From Owenia fusiformis (Eukaryota; Annelida; Polychaeta; Sabellida; Oweniidae), in contig CAIIXF020000007.1 of the NCBI GenBank assembly GCA_903813345.2, positions 5,835,730 to 5,895,729 of the forward strand: 60,000 nucleotides of DNA, written 5' to 3'. A model generated the notes under the pieces. That model did no database searches. It was not told the DNA's origin and saw only the letters and a list, made by a program, of their open reading frames with translations. Both the position numbers and the translations under genes were made by a program. Each line of letters begins with the position of its first letter. Positions within the stretch are counted from its first letter, which is position 1. This document shows positions 39,501-54,500 of the stretch, piece after piece.

Positions 39501-42500
39501 AATGGCAAAATATGGCATTCATAAGAAAGGTAACATATCAAGGTAAAATAATATATATAATATCTGAGGTTTTTGAGATTGTGAAATTCTTCAATTTTTC
39601 AAACTCGAAACCCTGACTCATCCCCAGACTCATCCTTTCAACATTTAATTTTTTTGCAATTTCGAGTCGAAATGCCTTGGAATGGTTTAAAAATAAAGAC
39701 TTTAACATATGCCTTCTTCACCAAGATCCATGCAACATGGAATATTATGCCCATTGTTGTTGGCACATGTTTAAGAACCATGAATAAGTTATAGTACTGG
39801 CCCCATGAAAGTCCAAATTGAGTCGCTAAAACATGTGAAAAGTCCACGATCAACTTTCATTGTATTTAGTTTTGAGGGGGAGGGGGGGGGGAGTCCAACT
39901 CAAAACTAGATTTATTTAGTTTCCTATCAGACATTGAACTTTTGATGTCTCCCCTAACAGTAATGCACATCGTGTCTCTTAACCTGTCCTATGTGGGACG
40001 GTACAGGAATATAGAAAATGGCATAAATAGGGACTATAGTACCATCTATACGATCCTACCTTCGCATGAGAACGTACTATTGCAAGTCATTGCATTGCAA
40101 TCCTTTAGGGTTAGGTGTATGAGCTGAATATTTATTTCAAATGAATTTGTGTGTTTAGGCATTGGGCCGGACATCGATCAGTCTGAACTTGAGGACATAG
40201 CAACGGATCCTGACGATACTCATGCTTTCACCCTTGATAACTACAACCAACTGGGAAGTCTGGTTGGTGAACTCACCCAGGTGGCTTGTAAGCCGACTGT
40301 CTGTAGCGCTAAGATTGACTTAGCTTTCGTACTTGATCGTTCCGGTAGTATACTCGACCAGTTCGGTCTTATGAAGGATTTCCTTACGAGTATTGTCAGC
40401 GATCTGGAGATCGGAGCCACACGTACCAAGGTTGGCGTCGTTAGTTACAGCAGCCAAGCACAGGTGGAGTTCAATCTGAACTCATACACTACACAAGCTG
40501 ACCTTCTAGCCGCTATTGATGGACTCTCAGAGAACACTGTGGGGGCTACTAACACAGCGGTAAGACATAACTTCACATTAAATACTACACTCTAGTGGGG
40601 GCAGACTAGCGTATCGTTGATAATTTTTATTCCAGGATTTTGTCTCTTTTAAGCAAACCTTGGCAGCCATTGCCAGAATTGGCATTATTTTGAAGCTGTG
40701 CATGAAAACTGTACTCAACTTCGTCTAGAAGTCTGGTACTTAAGCTGTACGGGTTACTTCCATTGAGTCGCTTTAATTAATTATCTCATATATTTTAGGC
40801 TGCCCTAAGTCTAATGCGGAACAACATCTTCAGTGCCGGAGGGGGAGATCGCAAAAGTGCCAAGGATATAGCTATTGTTATGACGGATGGGAAATCTACT
40901 GTGAACTACAATAAGGTTGCCGGGGAAGCACGCACGTAAGTGTAGCTGTCACAACTGAAGCTCATGACCCGCCCTGCGTCATTTTGTATCATTTTATTTG
41001 TGGTGTGTCATACCAATATCTATACAATGACTCCAAAGAACTACTGTTAATTGGATTTTACATATTGATATGGGACTTGATAAATGAAATGTACAATATA
41101 GTCCATGGGGCGGGGAAGGGTTAAGATCTTTTTGAGCGTAAAATCACTTTTGTGATATGGAATTCGTTTTCATTAGGACTGGTTGAACGATCATGTTTTG
41201 GTTTATTGTTTTTTTCTTTTTCTCGTATAACTTCTCAGTGTATTCAACGAGATGCCTCGATCCGGACACGTAAACATTTATTGCGACCGATGGGATCAAA
41301 TGGCTCTGCTTATCCTAGTGACCTCTATTTGAAGAAATATAGTTTATACACATATAAGAAGGAAATATAGATCCCATATTAGAGAGCTTTTTGATATAAG
41401 TTTTCAGCCAAACTTGTATTGCAACTTAAACTTTGAAATGACGTAAACATTAATTTCTAATTGTAATCATATTTTGAAACCGTAACTCACGAACTACATA
41501 CTGACCTACAAGTACAAGTTTGCGTATCCCAAATATATTATATCGAAAGCTCGCTATTGTTCACTCTAAACTTCACTCATTAAAACAATAGTGCAAATGC
41601 AACCAAGTTTGAAAATGTGCTCACTTGCAGAGTAAGAATTTGTCGCATCTTAAAGTTGCGACAATTAGTGCAGAGGGGCCATTCAACGATCGTGGACCAG
41701 TGTCAAAATATATTTAAGTTTGGATTTTTCATCAAGACACTTATTTTTATTATCTCCAAAGAAACCCCCTGGATGAACATTGTTTCAGCTGATATTCCTC
41801 TTGAAACCTGGTGGATCTTCAAAATCTATAAGTGGGACTGTCTTTATAGAAGCTTTGAACTGAATTTACACTTCTTAATGCTTAAATTGATAATTTATCC
41901 ATATATTTTATAAAAGAGGTTTGACAATGAAGATGATAAGGCAAATGTTGCCCTGATAGCTCAGAAAAAGTAAAAAAAACGAATTTTCTTTCTACAGGCC
42001 TTGTTGTCCCTTTAAGAAACTCCCAGAAGCTGTACGCATAGTTCTAATCATTTCGAAACAATACAAGTACTAAAACAAACGAGAATCTGAGAATTAGAGG
42101 AGTGGAGGCAGCATGTTTATTAGTCTACCTGATCGATATATTGCAATGTCCTGGGAAAATATGTCTAAACAATAGAATTTTAAATGACGAATTGGAAGAA
42201 ATTAGTAGAACTTGAAGAATGCTTCTCCAAAAGTATTACCGAATTTGGCTATTGTTTTTCAGGACACACAATCAAGGAATCACCGTATTTGTTATTGGTA
42301 TAGGTTCGGAGGTTGATAGAGCCGAACTTAAGCAGATAGCATCGGACCCGGATTCTCAACACGTCTTCAATGTCACTGGGTTCACAGCGCTTTCGGCAAT
42401 TAGAAACGAAGTATTTGTCACTGCGTGTGATGTTGGAACATGTGAGTAGAATTTATATGCGTTGATTTGTGTAATGGATTGAAATTGAGTCTAAGAAGTT

Positions 42501-45500
42501 ACTTTTTTTCTTTTTTTGAATAATATAAACAATGCACCTTCCTCGACACATTGCCATATAGCCCAATGAAGGATTAAATAAAAAGTGGTTTACAAAAAAT
42601 ATTAGGAGAAATGATAGAAGAAATGATTATAATTTTGCGAATATTCCATGTGGGACATTAATTCCAGAAATTAAGTTGATGGATATGTACATTCCAAGTC
42701 TAATTGGATGACTTTCGTGGAATCAAACATATCAGGTGGTACTGAAAGCTTTTATTTGCATTCTTGTCAGTGAGTTATCAAAGTAACACATCCTCATGAT
42801 ACATACTTTATCTGATAGGCCCAGACATTGTATTGTTATTACATTATATTGTGAAGTAACTTCTGGATCTCTATCAAAACTGGAATTTGAGTACACCCTT
42901 GCTGCCAAATTGGCAAAAGCTTTTTGATTTATATTTTTAAGTTTGACATACTTTATGAGCAGTGAGTTATAAGATAGTGGGATGAGTAAAATTTGAGAAT
43001 AACCTTTCCCTTATCCCTTTTGAGGCATGCTAATATTTAAGGATCTACGTACAAGTGTAATAAAATAAGTTGCAAATTATGATAATGATTATTAAATAAT
43101 CTTCATTTTCTCATTCATCGTCGATGTGTTCACTTTTGTTCGGAGAAGGTTAAACAAAAACGTGATTTCTATTTTGTTACATAATTCGCCATTAATGTAC
43201 TGTTATATCAAGTAACTATAGCGTGTGTGTCTACCACATCATGCGAAGAGTTCAGATTAAGTTTAACCATTGTATTAATGAATTGTGTAATTTGTGTTAT
43301 GTCAATTAGTTGAACAGAGGTTTTGCAAACGAAAATTATCACCAAAGGATTTTTATCCCTTTGTTATATAGCTTTAATCGTATCTACGATTCTCATGAGT
43401 GAATTGTGTAAACAATAAAGAAAAACACTAACTAAAATGTATAATCAGTAATTGTTTTTCAGCCTGTCAGGGCCCAGCCGATATTGTGTTTGCCGTCGAT
43501 GCCTCTGGCAGTATCAGAGCTGAAGACTTCGCTACGATGAAATCCTTCCTTTCAAATACGATCTCAGAGTTTCAGATAGGTCCTGATAATATTCAAGTTG
43601 GTCTGGTGTCGTTTTCTGACGATGGAACAATCGAGTTCCATATGAATCGGTACCACGATAAAGACCAGCTATTAACTGCCGTAGATAATTTTGAATGGCG
43701 AGGAAGGGCGACACACACAGCACAGGCATTAATGCTAGCTAGGTAAGTTTTTATTCAATTTTATTTAAACAATAGTAACATTTATAAATACATTTTTGTG
43801 ATTAAAACATAGTAGCCTGGACAGAATTGTTCAATGGTCACTTTTTCTTTAATAACTTTTTTAATTTTCAGTATTATCATAGTCTGATTACATATTTGAA
43901 CACTAGAGTAAAATTCTGACATACAAAAAAATATTTAAGGAACATCTCTTAATTTATTGATATTATAGGCATTCAAAGTATGACTGACGCAAATTCATAT
44001 TTCATCATTTTGCCTCATATTTGTTCAAAATGGCGGCATATTTTGTGAATTTGAATGTTCAGTTGAAAGTTAATATAGTCTATAGTCCTAATATAGTCAT
44101 AGGACTATAGGGCCATGCTGCCACTGTTACAAATCTGATGTAATGCAGCAACTGACCAGTCATCAAAACAAAAAGTCAAATCCCTCCAAGGGTATATGAA
44201 ATCAACTCTATTGAAATGTTCGGGGTTGTGTTCAAGAGGATGTGAAAAGGTGGCGCCCCAATGTGCGGGATGTGATGAGAGTAGGTCTTAATCTGTAATC
44301 TTTTCAAGAGCTCCAAACAGCCATCTCAGAGGCCATTGAAAAGCTGAAGAACATGCATGCCAAGGATGGGTTAGAGGCGTGTGACTGGGAAAGATATTAC
44401 AAACTGTGGCAGTATGACCCTATAGTTGCACAGGTTCAATGAACTAGGGTTGCTAATCCACTACGAGTAACAATCACTGGCATGTAGCGATTATAGCGGT
44501 CCTGTCTTGGCTTATTGAATTGTTACGAAGTTACGTATGCGGTGCGGAAGTTAGAGAGCAAATGACCATCATTTCAATGTAATAGTTTATGCAGGAAAAT
44601 TGAGATTAGGCCATTGGAGTATTTGTTTCATGCATTTGTAAAACATTACCCACTCATAGGTCATACTTATCGTTAAACCAATAACTCAAATATATGCCCT
44701 TGTACACCGATCACCTGTTGAAATTAATACAGGCCGATTTCAACAAATGTAAACGGCGATATATTCAAAATCGTATTCAAGCATGACCACGTCCCAACTT
44801 CTTTTGTTTTCTTTAAAACTAAGCTATGACTGCAGTCTATTCAGTGTTGCGTATCGAACCTTGTTTATTATAAAAATAGTGCAACAACAAGCAGAATTCA
44901 CACATTTACCTTATACTTATTCTCAACTGAAGACATTGAATTTATCTCTTAGGTTTTACATTATAAATATCTTAACATGCAGAATACGAAAATAGAGGCT
45001 TAGGCCCAACTTTGTATGAATTTTATGAGAATAATCTGATTTTAGAGAAATGAAAAGAAAAATGTCCACACCCTACACAAAATATTTATGGTTCCCCGGG
45101 AATACGTATGTGCTGCTTGTTTATTAGAATCGTATTCCAGTTACAGAAAGAAGTACATACCATGCTAAACTATATACAACAGTTATGCACTTGGAGGTTT
45201 TGGATACAGGGAATATCCCGAGGGATATAAAATATATCTTCCCTTGGTCCTTCGGGAAGATACTAGTATATTGTATATCCTTCGGGATATTCCCTGTATC
45301 CAAAACCTCCAATTGCATAACCCCTATATATTGGCCAAGGGATAATCCCAATATCCTGAACCGACTATAGGATAATATGTTTATCCCATACCAATATTGG
45401 TCATCTGGTTCACATTGTTAAATCGTGGAAACATTTTAGAATATTCATGTCCAGTTTGGTTTTCTTGGCCGTGGGCGGATTTTCATGTTCTCTCAAATAT

Positions 45501-48500
45501 TCCCATATTTATTTTCTCGAATTTTTTATTGATTGAGTGGATGCTCTTTCCTTTTTTTAACTATCAAACAGACCCTGATTGTCTGTGTTTTCTCCATTGC
45601 CGTTTACAGTCATTCCGCGAACGTTACAAATTATGAACAAATATGCAAGCGGCGATTATGACGTAGCGGGCAGATATACTATATCTGCCCGCTTGGAGAG
45701 GGACGTAAAGCTTTATCCCATGGTTGTAAGGAGGATATAGATCGAATATCACATGATGATATATTTGATATGTGGATCAAGATATCATATTTTAGCAAAC
45801 AATTTACAAACCATCGAATATCACTTTTAAACTATCGAATATCACATCTTAAATAGAGGATATCCTATGATTTATGAGTGATATGATTTTTATCCACGAA
45901 TGGATATGATATCTGCATGAGTGAGCGTAGCGAGAGAGTGCAGATATCAACATCCATGAGTGGATTAAAATCATATCACGAGTAAATCATAGGATGTTCT
46001 TTATATTCCATAGTTAAAGTCATCATCAGAATCGTCGGGAATTAAGTGATTTAAAACGAATTTTCCAAACGATACGGCGATATTGACACTTAGCCTCGTT
46101 TTGAGTCTGAAGTAGCAAAAATCCATAAACCATGGCATACGACGCCGTATTCCATACCTGATGAGGTTTCAAGGACATATCAACCGGGAATATATTCCAT
46201 CTCCGGGCAAATATTTTTCGTATGTCCCGCTCCAACGGAGCTCCGGGACATATAAATCGTATGTCCCGCTCAAAAAAAATGTTGAAAAAAAAAATTCGGG
46301 AAAAAAAATTGGAAAATAAAAATTTGAAAAAAAATTGTGTAAAAAGATTTTGAAAAAATGTTGATAATTCTGAAAAAAATTATGCAAAAAATGTGAAAAA
46401 AATTTTGGGATTTTTTTTTCATTTTTGAAAAAAATTGAAAACAAATATGGAAACAATTTGAATTTTTTTGAAAATGATAACATATTTTGCAAGTAAACAC
46501 ACCAGAGCATATGGGATACATGCTTATTATTTCAAAACCTCTTCAGGTATGGAATACCTACAGTTATGCACGGTCGGTTTGGATACAGGAAATAACCCTT
46601 GGGATATACAATATATCTTCCCTTGGTCCCTTCGGTCCCTCGGGAAGATATATTGTATATCCCTCGGGATATTCCCTGTATCCAAAACCTCCCAGTGCAT
46701 AACCCCTATGTATGTCATGGCTAAAACACCGTATGCTATGGTTAAGTGAAAATTTGCCAAAAATATCATATTTTACCACTGATTTAAAAAATACCGTTTT
46801 TATTTTGACATGTTATCCTATGGATATCATGCTAACTATGGAATAATATAGGAATATCCTATGGCTCTGAAAAAATATCACTTATATCCATGAGTGGATA
46901 TTGATATCTTCGCGAGTGAGCGCAGCGAATGAGTGAAGATATTGATATCCATGAAACCATCGAATATCACCTTTCAAAAAGTGATATTCGATGGTTTCAA
47001 AAGTGATATTCGATGATTTGTGAATTGTTTGCTAAAATATGATATCTTCATCCACGTATCAATTATATCTTCACGTGATATTCGATCTATATCCTTGTAA
47101 CCATGGGATAAATAAGGGTTATGTTCTGGGAGGTTTTGGATATGGGGTTTTTCCAGAGGGAGATATGCATATCTACCTGAGGGACCGTAGGGACAGAAAG
47201 TAGATGTGCATATCTCACGAGGGATGAACCCAATATCCAAACCGACCGTACATAACTGCTTTATCCTATACCAAGTAGAGTTTTCAGTAGTACAAGGTGT
47301 AAAAAATAAACAAATCATTCATATGCAAAGTCATTTTATTGCATTTCCACTTTTTTGGAAGCGGGAAGATACGCCCCGAAGCGGGAAGATATGCACCGAA
47401 GCGGGAGATATGACGGGAGATATGGAGGTTCTTGATATGGAAACCTCAAAATCAGGATACGGGATATATCTTACCAACTTATCTCCCTAAAACCCTACTT
47501 GGCATAGGATAAATCAAGATAATTTCTACTCGCATCTAGTCTATTCCACATGTTTGGGAAAAGTGTACAGGAAAATCTCCATGTTCAATATATACGAATC
47601 GAATGTTTTCTCGTGTGCATTACAATATCCACATTGAAACATTTTTGGCCTGCAATGGACGTATAATGAATTAGAATATGAGGCCGTGTTATCATTCTAA
47701 TGTAAAGTCATTGTATTTACTGTGGTATTGGGTTGCAAGTTAATATCAGATTCAATGCAAATTAATCATCTAATATCAGATGCGCGATCAGTCCAATAAT
47801 CTAATTTCAGGTCATCAGTTCGATATCTAGCACTTGTTCTAACGACACGGTATTACTAGGCTATCATATTATAAATACACACACATATAAAACAATCAAA
47901 CTGGTACACGATATAAGCACGACTGCTCTTTCAATTGAGTATAAATGTTGATAAACTTACCCGGAAGCCAAGACATACACGTTTAGACGATGCTATTTTC
48001 AGTTCAGTGTAAGAGTAAATGCCCGGATATCGAGGCTTTTTCGTGTAAAGTTTTAACCAAGCATCTAAAATCGGGTTATATTGCGTGTAGAATTTATCGA
48101 TATCAGGGCCGCTACATGCCAGTGAACAATGGAATGGCCAAAAGACGTTAAGTGCTGCGACCTTACCAATATACTGTACATACAATATACAAACCTTTTT
48201 AAGTGCTGGTATACATACAAGTCAATTTAAAACAAAAGGTTATAAATGCAGTCATTAGTTCATACCAAGGCAGCAGTCTACATGATTTCGTAGGCCTATG
48301 ACATTTCTAAAATATTAACTTTAATTTCAACTGAACATTCAAACCACAAAATATGCCGCCGTTTTTGAACAAATATGAGACAAAATGGTGAATGATGTAT
48401 TTGCATCACTCATACTATGAACGCCTATAATATCAGTAAATTAAGAGATGTTCCTTAAATATTTTTTTGTATGTCAGAATTTTACTCTTGTTTTCAAATA

Positions 48501-51500
48501 TGTAATCAGATTTTGATAATACTGAAAATTAAAAAAGTTATTAAAGAAAAAGTGACCATTGAACAATTCTGTCCGGGCTACTATGTATTTTGAAATTTAT
48601 ACAACTGGGCAGATACGTTAGCACTATTCTAGGAACGCGAACACAGTCACATACGCTTATAATTCTGGGCACATGCCACCTTCCTGGCCTTTACTTGCCC
48701 GGCGATATAAAAAAAGTAGTGGTAAACCTGTTGAAAAGCAGACAGAAACACTGTCATATTATGTAACAAGCTTATGTTCAAATTCTCCCAATCAACTGTA
48801 ATCCAACCTCTCTTTCACGTGATCCATATATCTATTATCAGCTTATATATATGTGAGTATATTTATTTAAAAGGTCTCCCAACCCAGCTGCAAATGGGTC
48901 AGGTTTGATCGTTTACACATAGAGGGCGTTTAAAACACCCTATATATGGTTTCACTTTCAAATGATATAATCAATTTTATAGAACTCAGATGTTCCGTCA
49001 AGAAAATGGTGACAGGCGCATTGCTCCCAACGTTCTGGTTCTCGTAACTGATGGTGTATCAACCGTGAACCCCGATGAGGTCAACCCAGAGGCCCTTGAG
49101 TTACGTATTTCAGGGACAGACATATTTACAGTCGCTATAGGGAACTTGGTAATTATTTTCATGCAAGTTGGCTCATTCAAAAGATTACTATTTCATAATA
49201 GATCATATATGTGAAATAAACTATATACGTATAATACCTCTTTGGAACATGTCCAATGTGAACAAAAATATACCATATGCCGTGAATATTCCTCTTTTGG
49301 GTGGCCGGCAAGAGCGTTGTTAAAGTGTATGCGGTACATGTAGTCATTAAAAACATAATATATTCCATTTTGCTACTAAAATGCAAGATGGAAGAATCGA
49401 GATAGCCCAAGAGTGTTCATCTCATTTGAAAAAAGGATTCTTTACCGGAGTTGTGAACAAAATTTCGACAACTTACAAAATTGGCAAACAGTATATGATC
49501 AAATATGAAACCAGTTTTTCAAATTCCATTGCCATGTTTCCATTGGAAGCTACTTCATTTTTCCATTACTTGTGAGAAGTCACAGCAGCATTGTTGGGCT
49601 TATTCTAAATATAAAGAAGCGTGTGTTAAAGTTTACAAAAAACAACAACTTTAAAACACGTTATTGGGAGTTAATCAAAAACATTGATTATCATGAAAAC
49701 TACATGTTAAAAATAAAATGCTGATCTTGAAAATAACCTCGTAGATCGAGAATGGAAAAACATTAATAAAATGAACGAAATGGGTAATTATGTACCAAAT
49801 AAGCATCTTTGAATTATACATAAAAATCCTACCGACAAACAAATACCTAAAATTGTGGTATTAAGGATAATATTCACGGACGCTTTTCGTTCGTTCGACT
49901 TAGCTTCTCAAAAGAGAGCTTTGTCGTCGTAGTTTGTAATATGTACTCTGCGCGCATGGTAATATTCAGGTCAATATTTGCTCTGTAAATATATACATAT
50001 AGGTACGCATGGCCGCGAAATATTAATATCATCAGCCATGAAAAATCCAGTTTAATGATAAAAGTACGTAGACTATGTATGAACTTGACATTATCCGTTT
50101 TATGTGAAGCTAAAACATATTACATAACATGTATTACAGTATGCTTTGATCGAGAAAATATGTGGTCGATACTAGCTTTTAAAATATAAATCATCCAGAC
50201 CGTGAATAAAGTTGTAATCCACAGATTAATCCGAGATTACCAACTTACTTTTAACGGTACAACATTGCCACTAATGCGATCAAGAAAGGAAAGTTTGCTG
50301 TGTAAAAAGTAGGGATGAGTTTAAGGATTTAAGCCCTGGATTCAGTGCAATGTCGCATGATCATTCATTGAAGGTGTTGCTTTCTAAAATTTGCACGAGA
50401 TGCGGAGCATTGAGAGTTAATACTAGGAAACAACGCCTGAAAAACACAATGCATCGAGTCTTGGGCAATTGTTCCACAACATACTGGCTGTCTCTGTCAT
50501 ACAAATGTATTATTTTCATATGACACGATAACGTATAAATCGTCCTATTATCTCAATGTACTTTTTACTTCTCGTGATACTATTAAAATGTAGTCCGATG
50601 TGTCGTAAATTATAATCCCTCGTTTATATGGTCTTTGCTGAGATCGGTATTTTCCCGTGAGGTGTTTTAGCACTTATCGGACACTTCATGTTCTTAACTT
50701 TAACCGCTGAAGCCCCTGAAAATGATAAAAGCAATGCAAAATGTAAAAAACAATAGTACTCTTCACATCTGAATTAACATTTCACAAAGTAGGTCAAATG
50801 AGGTTGTAAGATATGGTCGACTCGAGCTAAAGGTTATTTTAGCTTTTTTCACTATGAATGCTCAAAAATAATATCAATGGATATGCAATGAGATATTTTT
50901 GATAAATTGATGAATTGCTAACTTCTTCTTGTGCAGTTGCCTATTATCCCATAGTTCAACGGAAAGATAACGATATTTCCCTCGAGATCAATTCAATATC
51001 CAAAATCTCATGTAGCTGTAGATTACTGGTTTGAATTTTCCAGATTGACGAAGGGGAGCTTAAGAAGATAGCGTCAGATCCTGATGAGGAACACATGTAC
51101 GGTGTTGATAACTTTGATAGTTTGGGATCCATCCTCAATTCTCTCAGAGATGCTACGTGCAATCGTGAGTACAGGTCTAAATTAGACCGAGTATTGAAGT
51201 CTACCTTAACCAACGGGATGCCACCGGCAAGGAATTAAGCAAGAATTATTCAATTAAGACTACCAACCAGTTTGGGCTTTATCCAAATCCAAAGAGGGGA
51301 GGACCCCAGGGTTCAGATATAACATATGTCTTTCGATGTAAAAGTGTATTGAGGTGATATCGTCGCTGATTGGTCAAATCGGCAGACAACTGACGTCATT
51401 CAATGGGTTTCAAAATCTTCTAAAAACGCTTCGAGTAATATACTATAGTAGTTAATATCTGGCGTTTTAATCAATATCATAGATTATTACCACCCTCGGT

Positions 51501-54500
51501 CCAATATATAGAGGTTATTTAATGGGAGGTTTTTGATACAGGGTATATCTGAGGGAAATACATTATATCTACCCGAGGGACCGTAGGGACCGAGGGTTGA
51601 TATATTGTATTTACCGAGGGATATGCCCTGTATTAAAAATCGAGCATTTAATAACTGATTTGTCCTATACTTAGTAGATTATGAGGATAAGTATATGATT
51701 TAAATGTTATTGAACCGAGTGATGGGAAGAGAAATGAATCATTGCACACGCTGTTCATTACTTAGGCGCACTACTCAATTGACGTGCTTAAATTATATGA
51801 TTAAGTGTACTGTGATGTTGTGACACCTTAATTGACAAACAAATTAGTATGTTAACTTGAAGTTATATGAATCTCCTAACCAAGTCACTCGTGAATTTTG
51901 TCAGTCAGTTATGACTTAGAAAAAAAGAAAAGGGTAATTTCAATAAATTTCAATTTCTACTGGTTGATAGTTATAAGAGGGGACTTGTCAGACCAACCAG
52001 TAATTGTATAGTTTCATTTATTTATTCACTTAGTTTTCATTCAGAACGTTAAATAAGAGTGAATTTCAATCACTACAGGTTGTCACAATAGTAGTTTTAA
52101 TAATTTTCAAATGACGGGTTGGAAATTCATAATTAGAAAACTGCCCCCTAAAAGTAGCTATAGATTATAATACAAGTGCAGGAAATTATTTGGAACAATT
52201 TTGAAAAAAATTCATGGACCCCTACTTTAAATTTCAACAAATGTTGAATTATCCATTTTGTTCCTCAGGCATCATAGAATGTGCTAGCAGGCCCTGTCTT
52301 AATGGTGCCACGTGTTTGGATGGACTCGGGACGTACACGTGCGTTTGTCGCCCTGGATACTCGGGTGTCAACTGCCAAAGGGGTAAGAAAATATCACTGA
52401 ATGACAAACTGTTATTACTGCACAAAAAGTAACATTTATGTTGAATAAGAGAAAAAATCTCACCGTTTTTGAGAGATCAATTTAAAACGTGTCAAGACTA
52501 CATGTAGCTAATGGGTGAAGTACACGTTCATAAACCACAGACACTAGTGCTGTAAAAAACTAATTGCGGACACATGCGCCTTGTAATTATATTGTAATTT
52601 GAATATTTTAGAATGTGATGTGAATGCTGACCTCGTGTTTGTCGTTGATAGCAGTGGCAGTATCCCAGAGGAAGATTTCCAAAAAGTTCTTGACTTTTTG
52701 AAATACGTCGTAGTGGAGCTAGATGTTGGAATCAGTAAAACTAGAATAGGCGTTATAACTTTCTTCACAAATGCAATTATTCGATTCCATTTGAACGAGT
52801 ATAACAATCGAGCAGATGTCTATGGTGCTATTGATAGAATACCTTACACAGGTGGCGCTACGAACACACCAGAAGCGCTACAACTCATGCGTCTGTCTAT
52901 GTTCACGTCACAAAATGGCGACAGGCCCGATGTCCCAAATGTTGCGCTGGTATTAACAGATGGCAATTCGAACGTTAATGAGCTGGAAACTTTACCACAA
53001 GCCCGCGAAGCTAGAAACGCCGGAATACACTTATTCGCTGCAGCTGTCGGAAAGGAAATCAACATGGGTGAACTTCGCGGAATCGCCACTGACCCGGATG
53101 TAAAAAATGTATTCCAAGTAGCTGATTTGAGTGATTTGGTGGACATAGTTTCGGCCATAGCAGATCCAATCTGTAAAGGTAATATAATGCTAACTCTAAA
53201 TATTTTGTACCTCATTACTTTTTCAATCGATTTCAAAAAATATCACACGTTTTCACGACCTACAGTTTATTAATCGAGTTAACTTATTTTAGGCAGGATT
53301 GAGTCCTCAATCTCATTCATTCAATTTCACGGATATTTAACAAAAAGAATAAACACAATTAATCACATTTCTTTTCAGACTTTTTAAAATTATGATTCAT
53401 TATTCAGTCTATATTGAATCTTAAATCATTATTTATATAACCATTCATTGATGCATCATGATGTCATACTGAGTAAATTATACTGTACGTCTGCTTGTAT
53501 GTTATGAATCAAGACATAACAACTAATCATACTGGAAAGCCTGTAAAAGTACATGTATTTCACCTTCCAAATATTAACTCCACATTCACACTGATCAGTG
53601 CTTTCAAGGACGCGTCCCTATAATTGAAAAGACCCAGGGCGCAAAAATTAAAATAACGTCTCAAGGACGCGATTCGACTTTGACAAAAATAAGCATAATC
53701 ATGAATGTAATCATCAACAAGTTTTAATAACTCATTCATCTAGCATGGGTTTTAAGTCATATTTTGCAAAACTGAACCTTGTTCAATGTTCTTTCACTCT
53801 ATTAATAAAGTCATTGGTCTAATCCCAATGATCACACGTTTATGGTCATTTTACAAAACATGCTCCAAATGCTGAAACATGTCAAACTCACCAGATATGA
53901 GCCCCCGGCAGGGCTTATATCTTTGGAACTATTTCAAAGTAAAAGATAATGTCTACATGTACACTAACAAAACAAACCTAGAAACATCAGCGAGTTGAAA
54001 CAAGTGATTAGAAAGAAAATGAGGGCCATTACACAAGATATCTGTGAGCATGTTGTCAGAACAGCTTCACCCGACGCGTTCAAGTTTGCCTCCAGACACC
54101 AGACTGGCATTTGATGAGCCTGTTTTGTAAAAATGGAAGAACATTGAATAAGGTTTCAATGTGCCAAATGTGATCTTAAACCCATGCTAAAATGACTATG
54201 AGTTATTCACATTTGTTTGTGTTACCTTTTTGACTCCATGTACACAGAGTAACGCATATCAGATACTTGCAGTTTATGGTGTAGTTTTTCAAATAGAAAT
54301 TAATCTAAATAGTTAGATAAAGAAAGGTTTATCATTTAAGTTTCAACCATAGGCGTTCAAGATATGAGCTCCATGGGCCAAAATATTAGAAATATTTTCT
54401 TCTCGTACTTTAGGCTAAGTGCCAAGAGACACCCATCGACCCTCAATAGTGGTCAGTACCCTCTGGCAGGGGATTAACATGATTATCATGGGACTCCTTT

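Larger units (their letters stand above)
36036..39954 (-). mobile_element. PIF/Harbinger-type DNA transposon, apparently intact, in intron 8
   Basis: A 3,919-bp element with inverted ends GGGGAGGCATCAAAAGATC and its near-perfect mirror (about 50 bp alignable, to the ATAAATCTAGTTTT text). It is flanked by TAA on both sides (36033-36035, 39955-39957), the 3-bp TWA target of PIF/Harbinger elements. It encodes a two-exon transposase on the minus strand, antisense to the host gene. A G-rich run near 39875-39892 lies just inside the right end. Open frames and near-identical ends suggest recent insertion. Confidence 0.85.
45712..47115. repeat. Pair of inverted arms around nested palindromes
   Basis: 45712-45855 and 46970-47115 are inverted copies carrying ATATAGATCGAATATCAC and ATATCATATTTTAGCAAACA. 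Between them lie two family B palindromes (45860-45998 and 46840-46960), one family A palindrome (46562-46702) and an A-rich run (46265-46475). A 26-bp palindrome GCGGGCAGATATA... is at 45667-45692. No coding capacity was seen. Confidence 0.65.

Noticed and set aside
46169-46521. Phe-rich minus-strand frames
   Set aside because: Produced by an A-rich low-complexity stretch.
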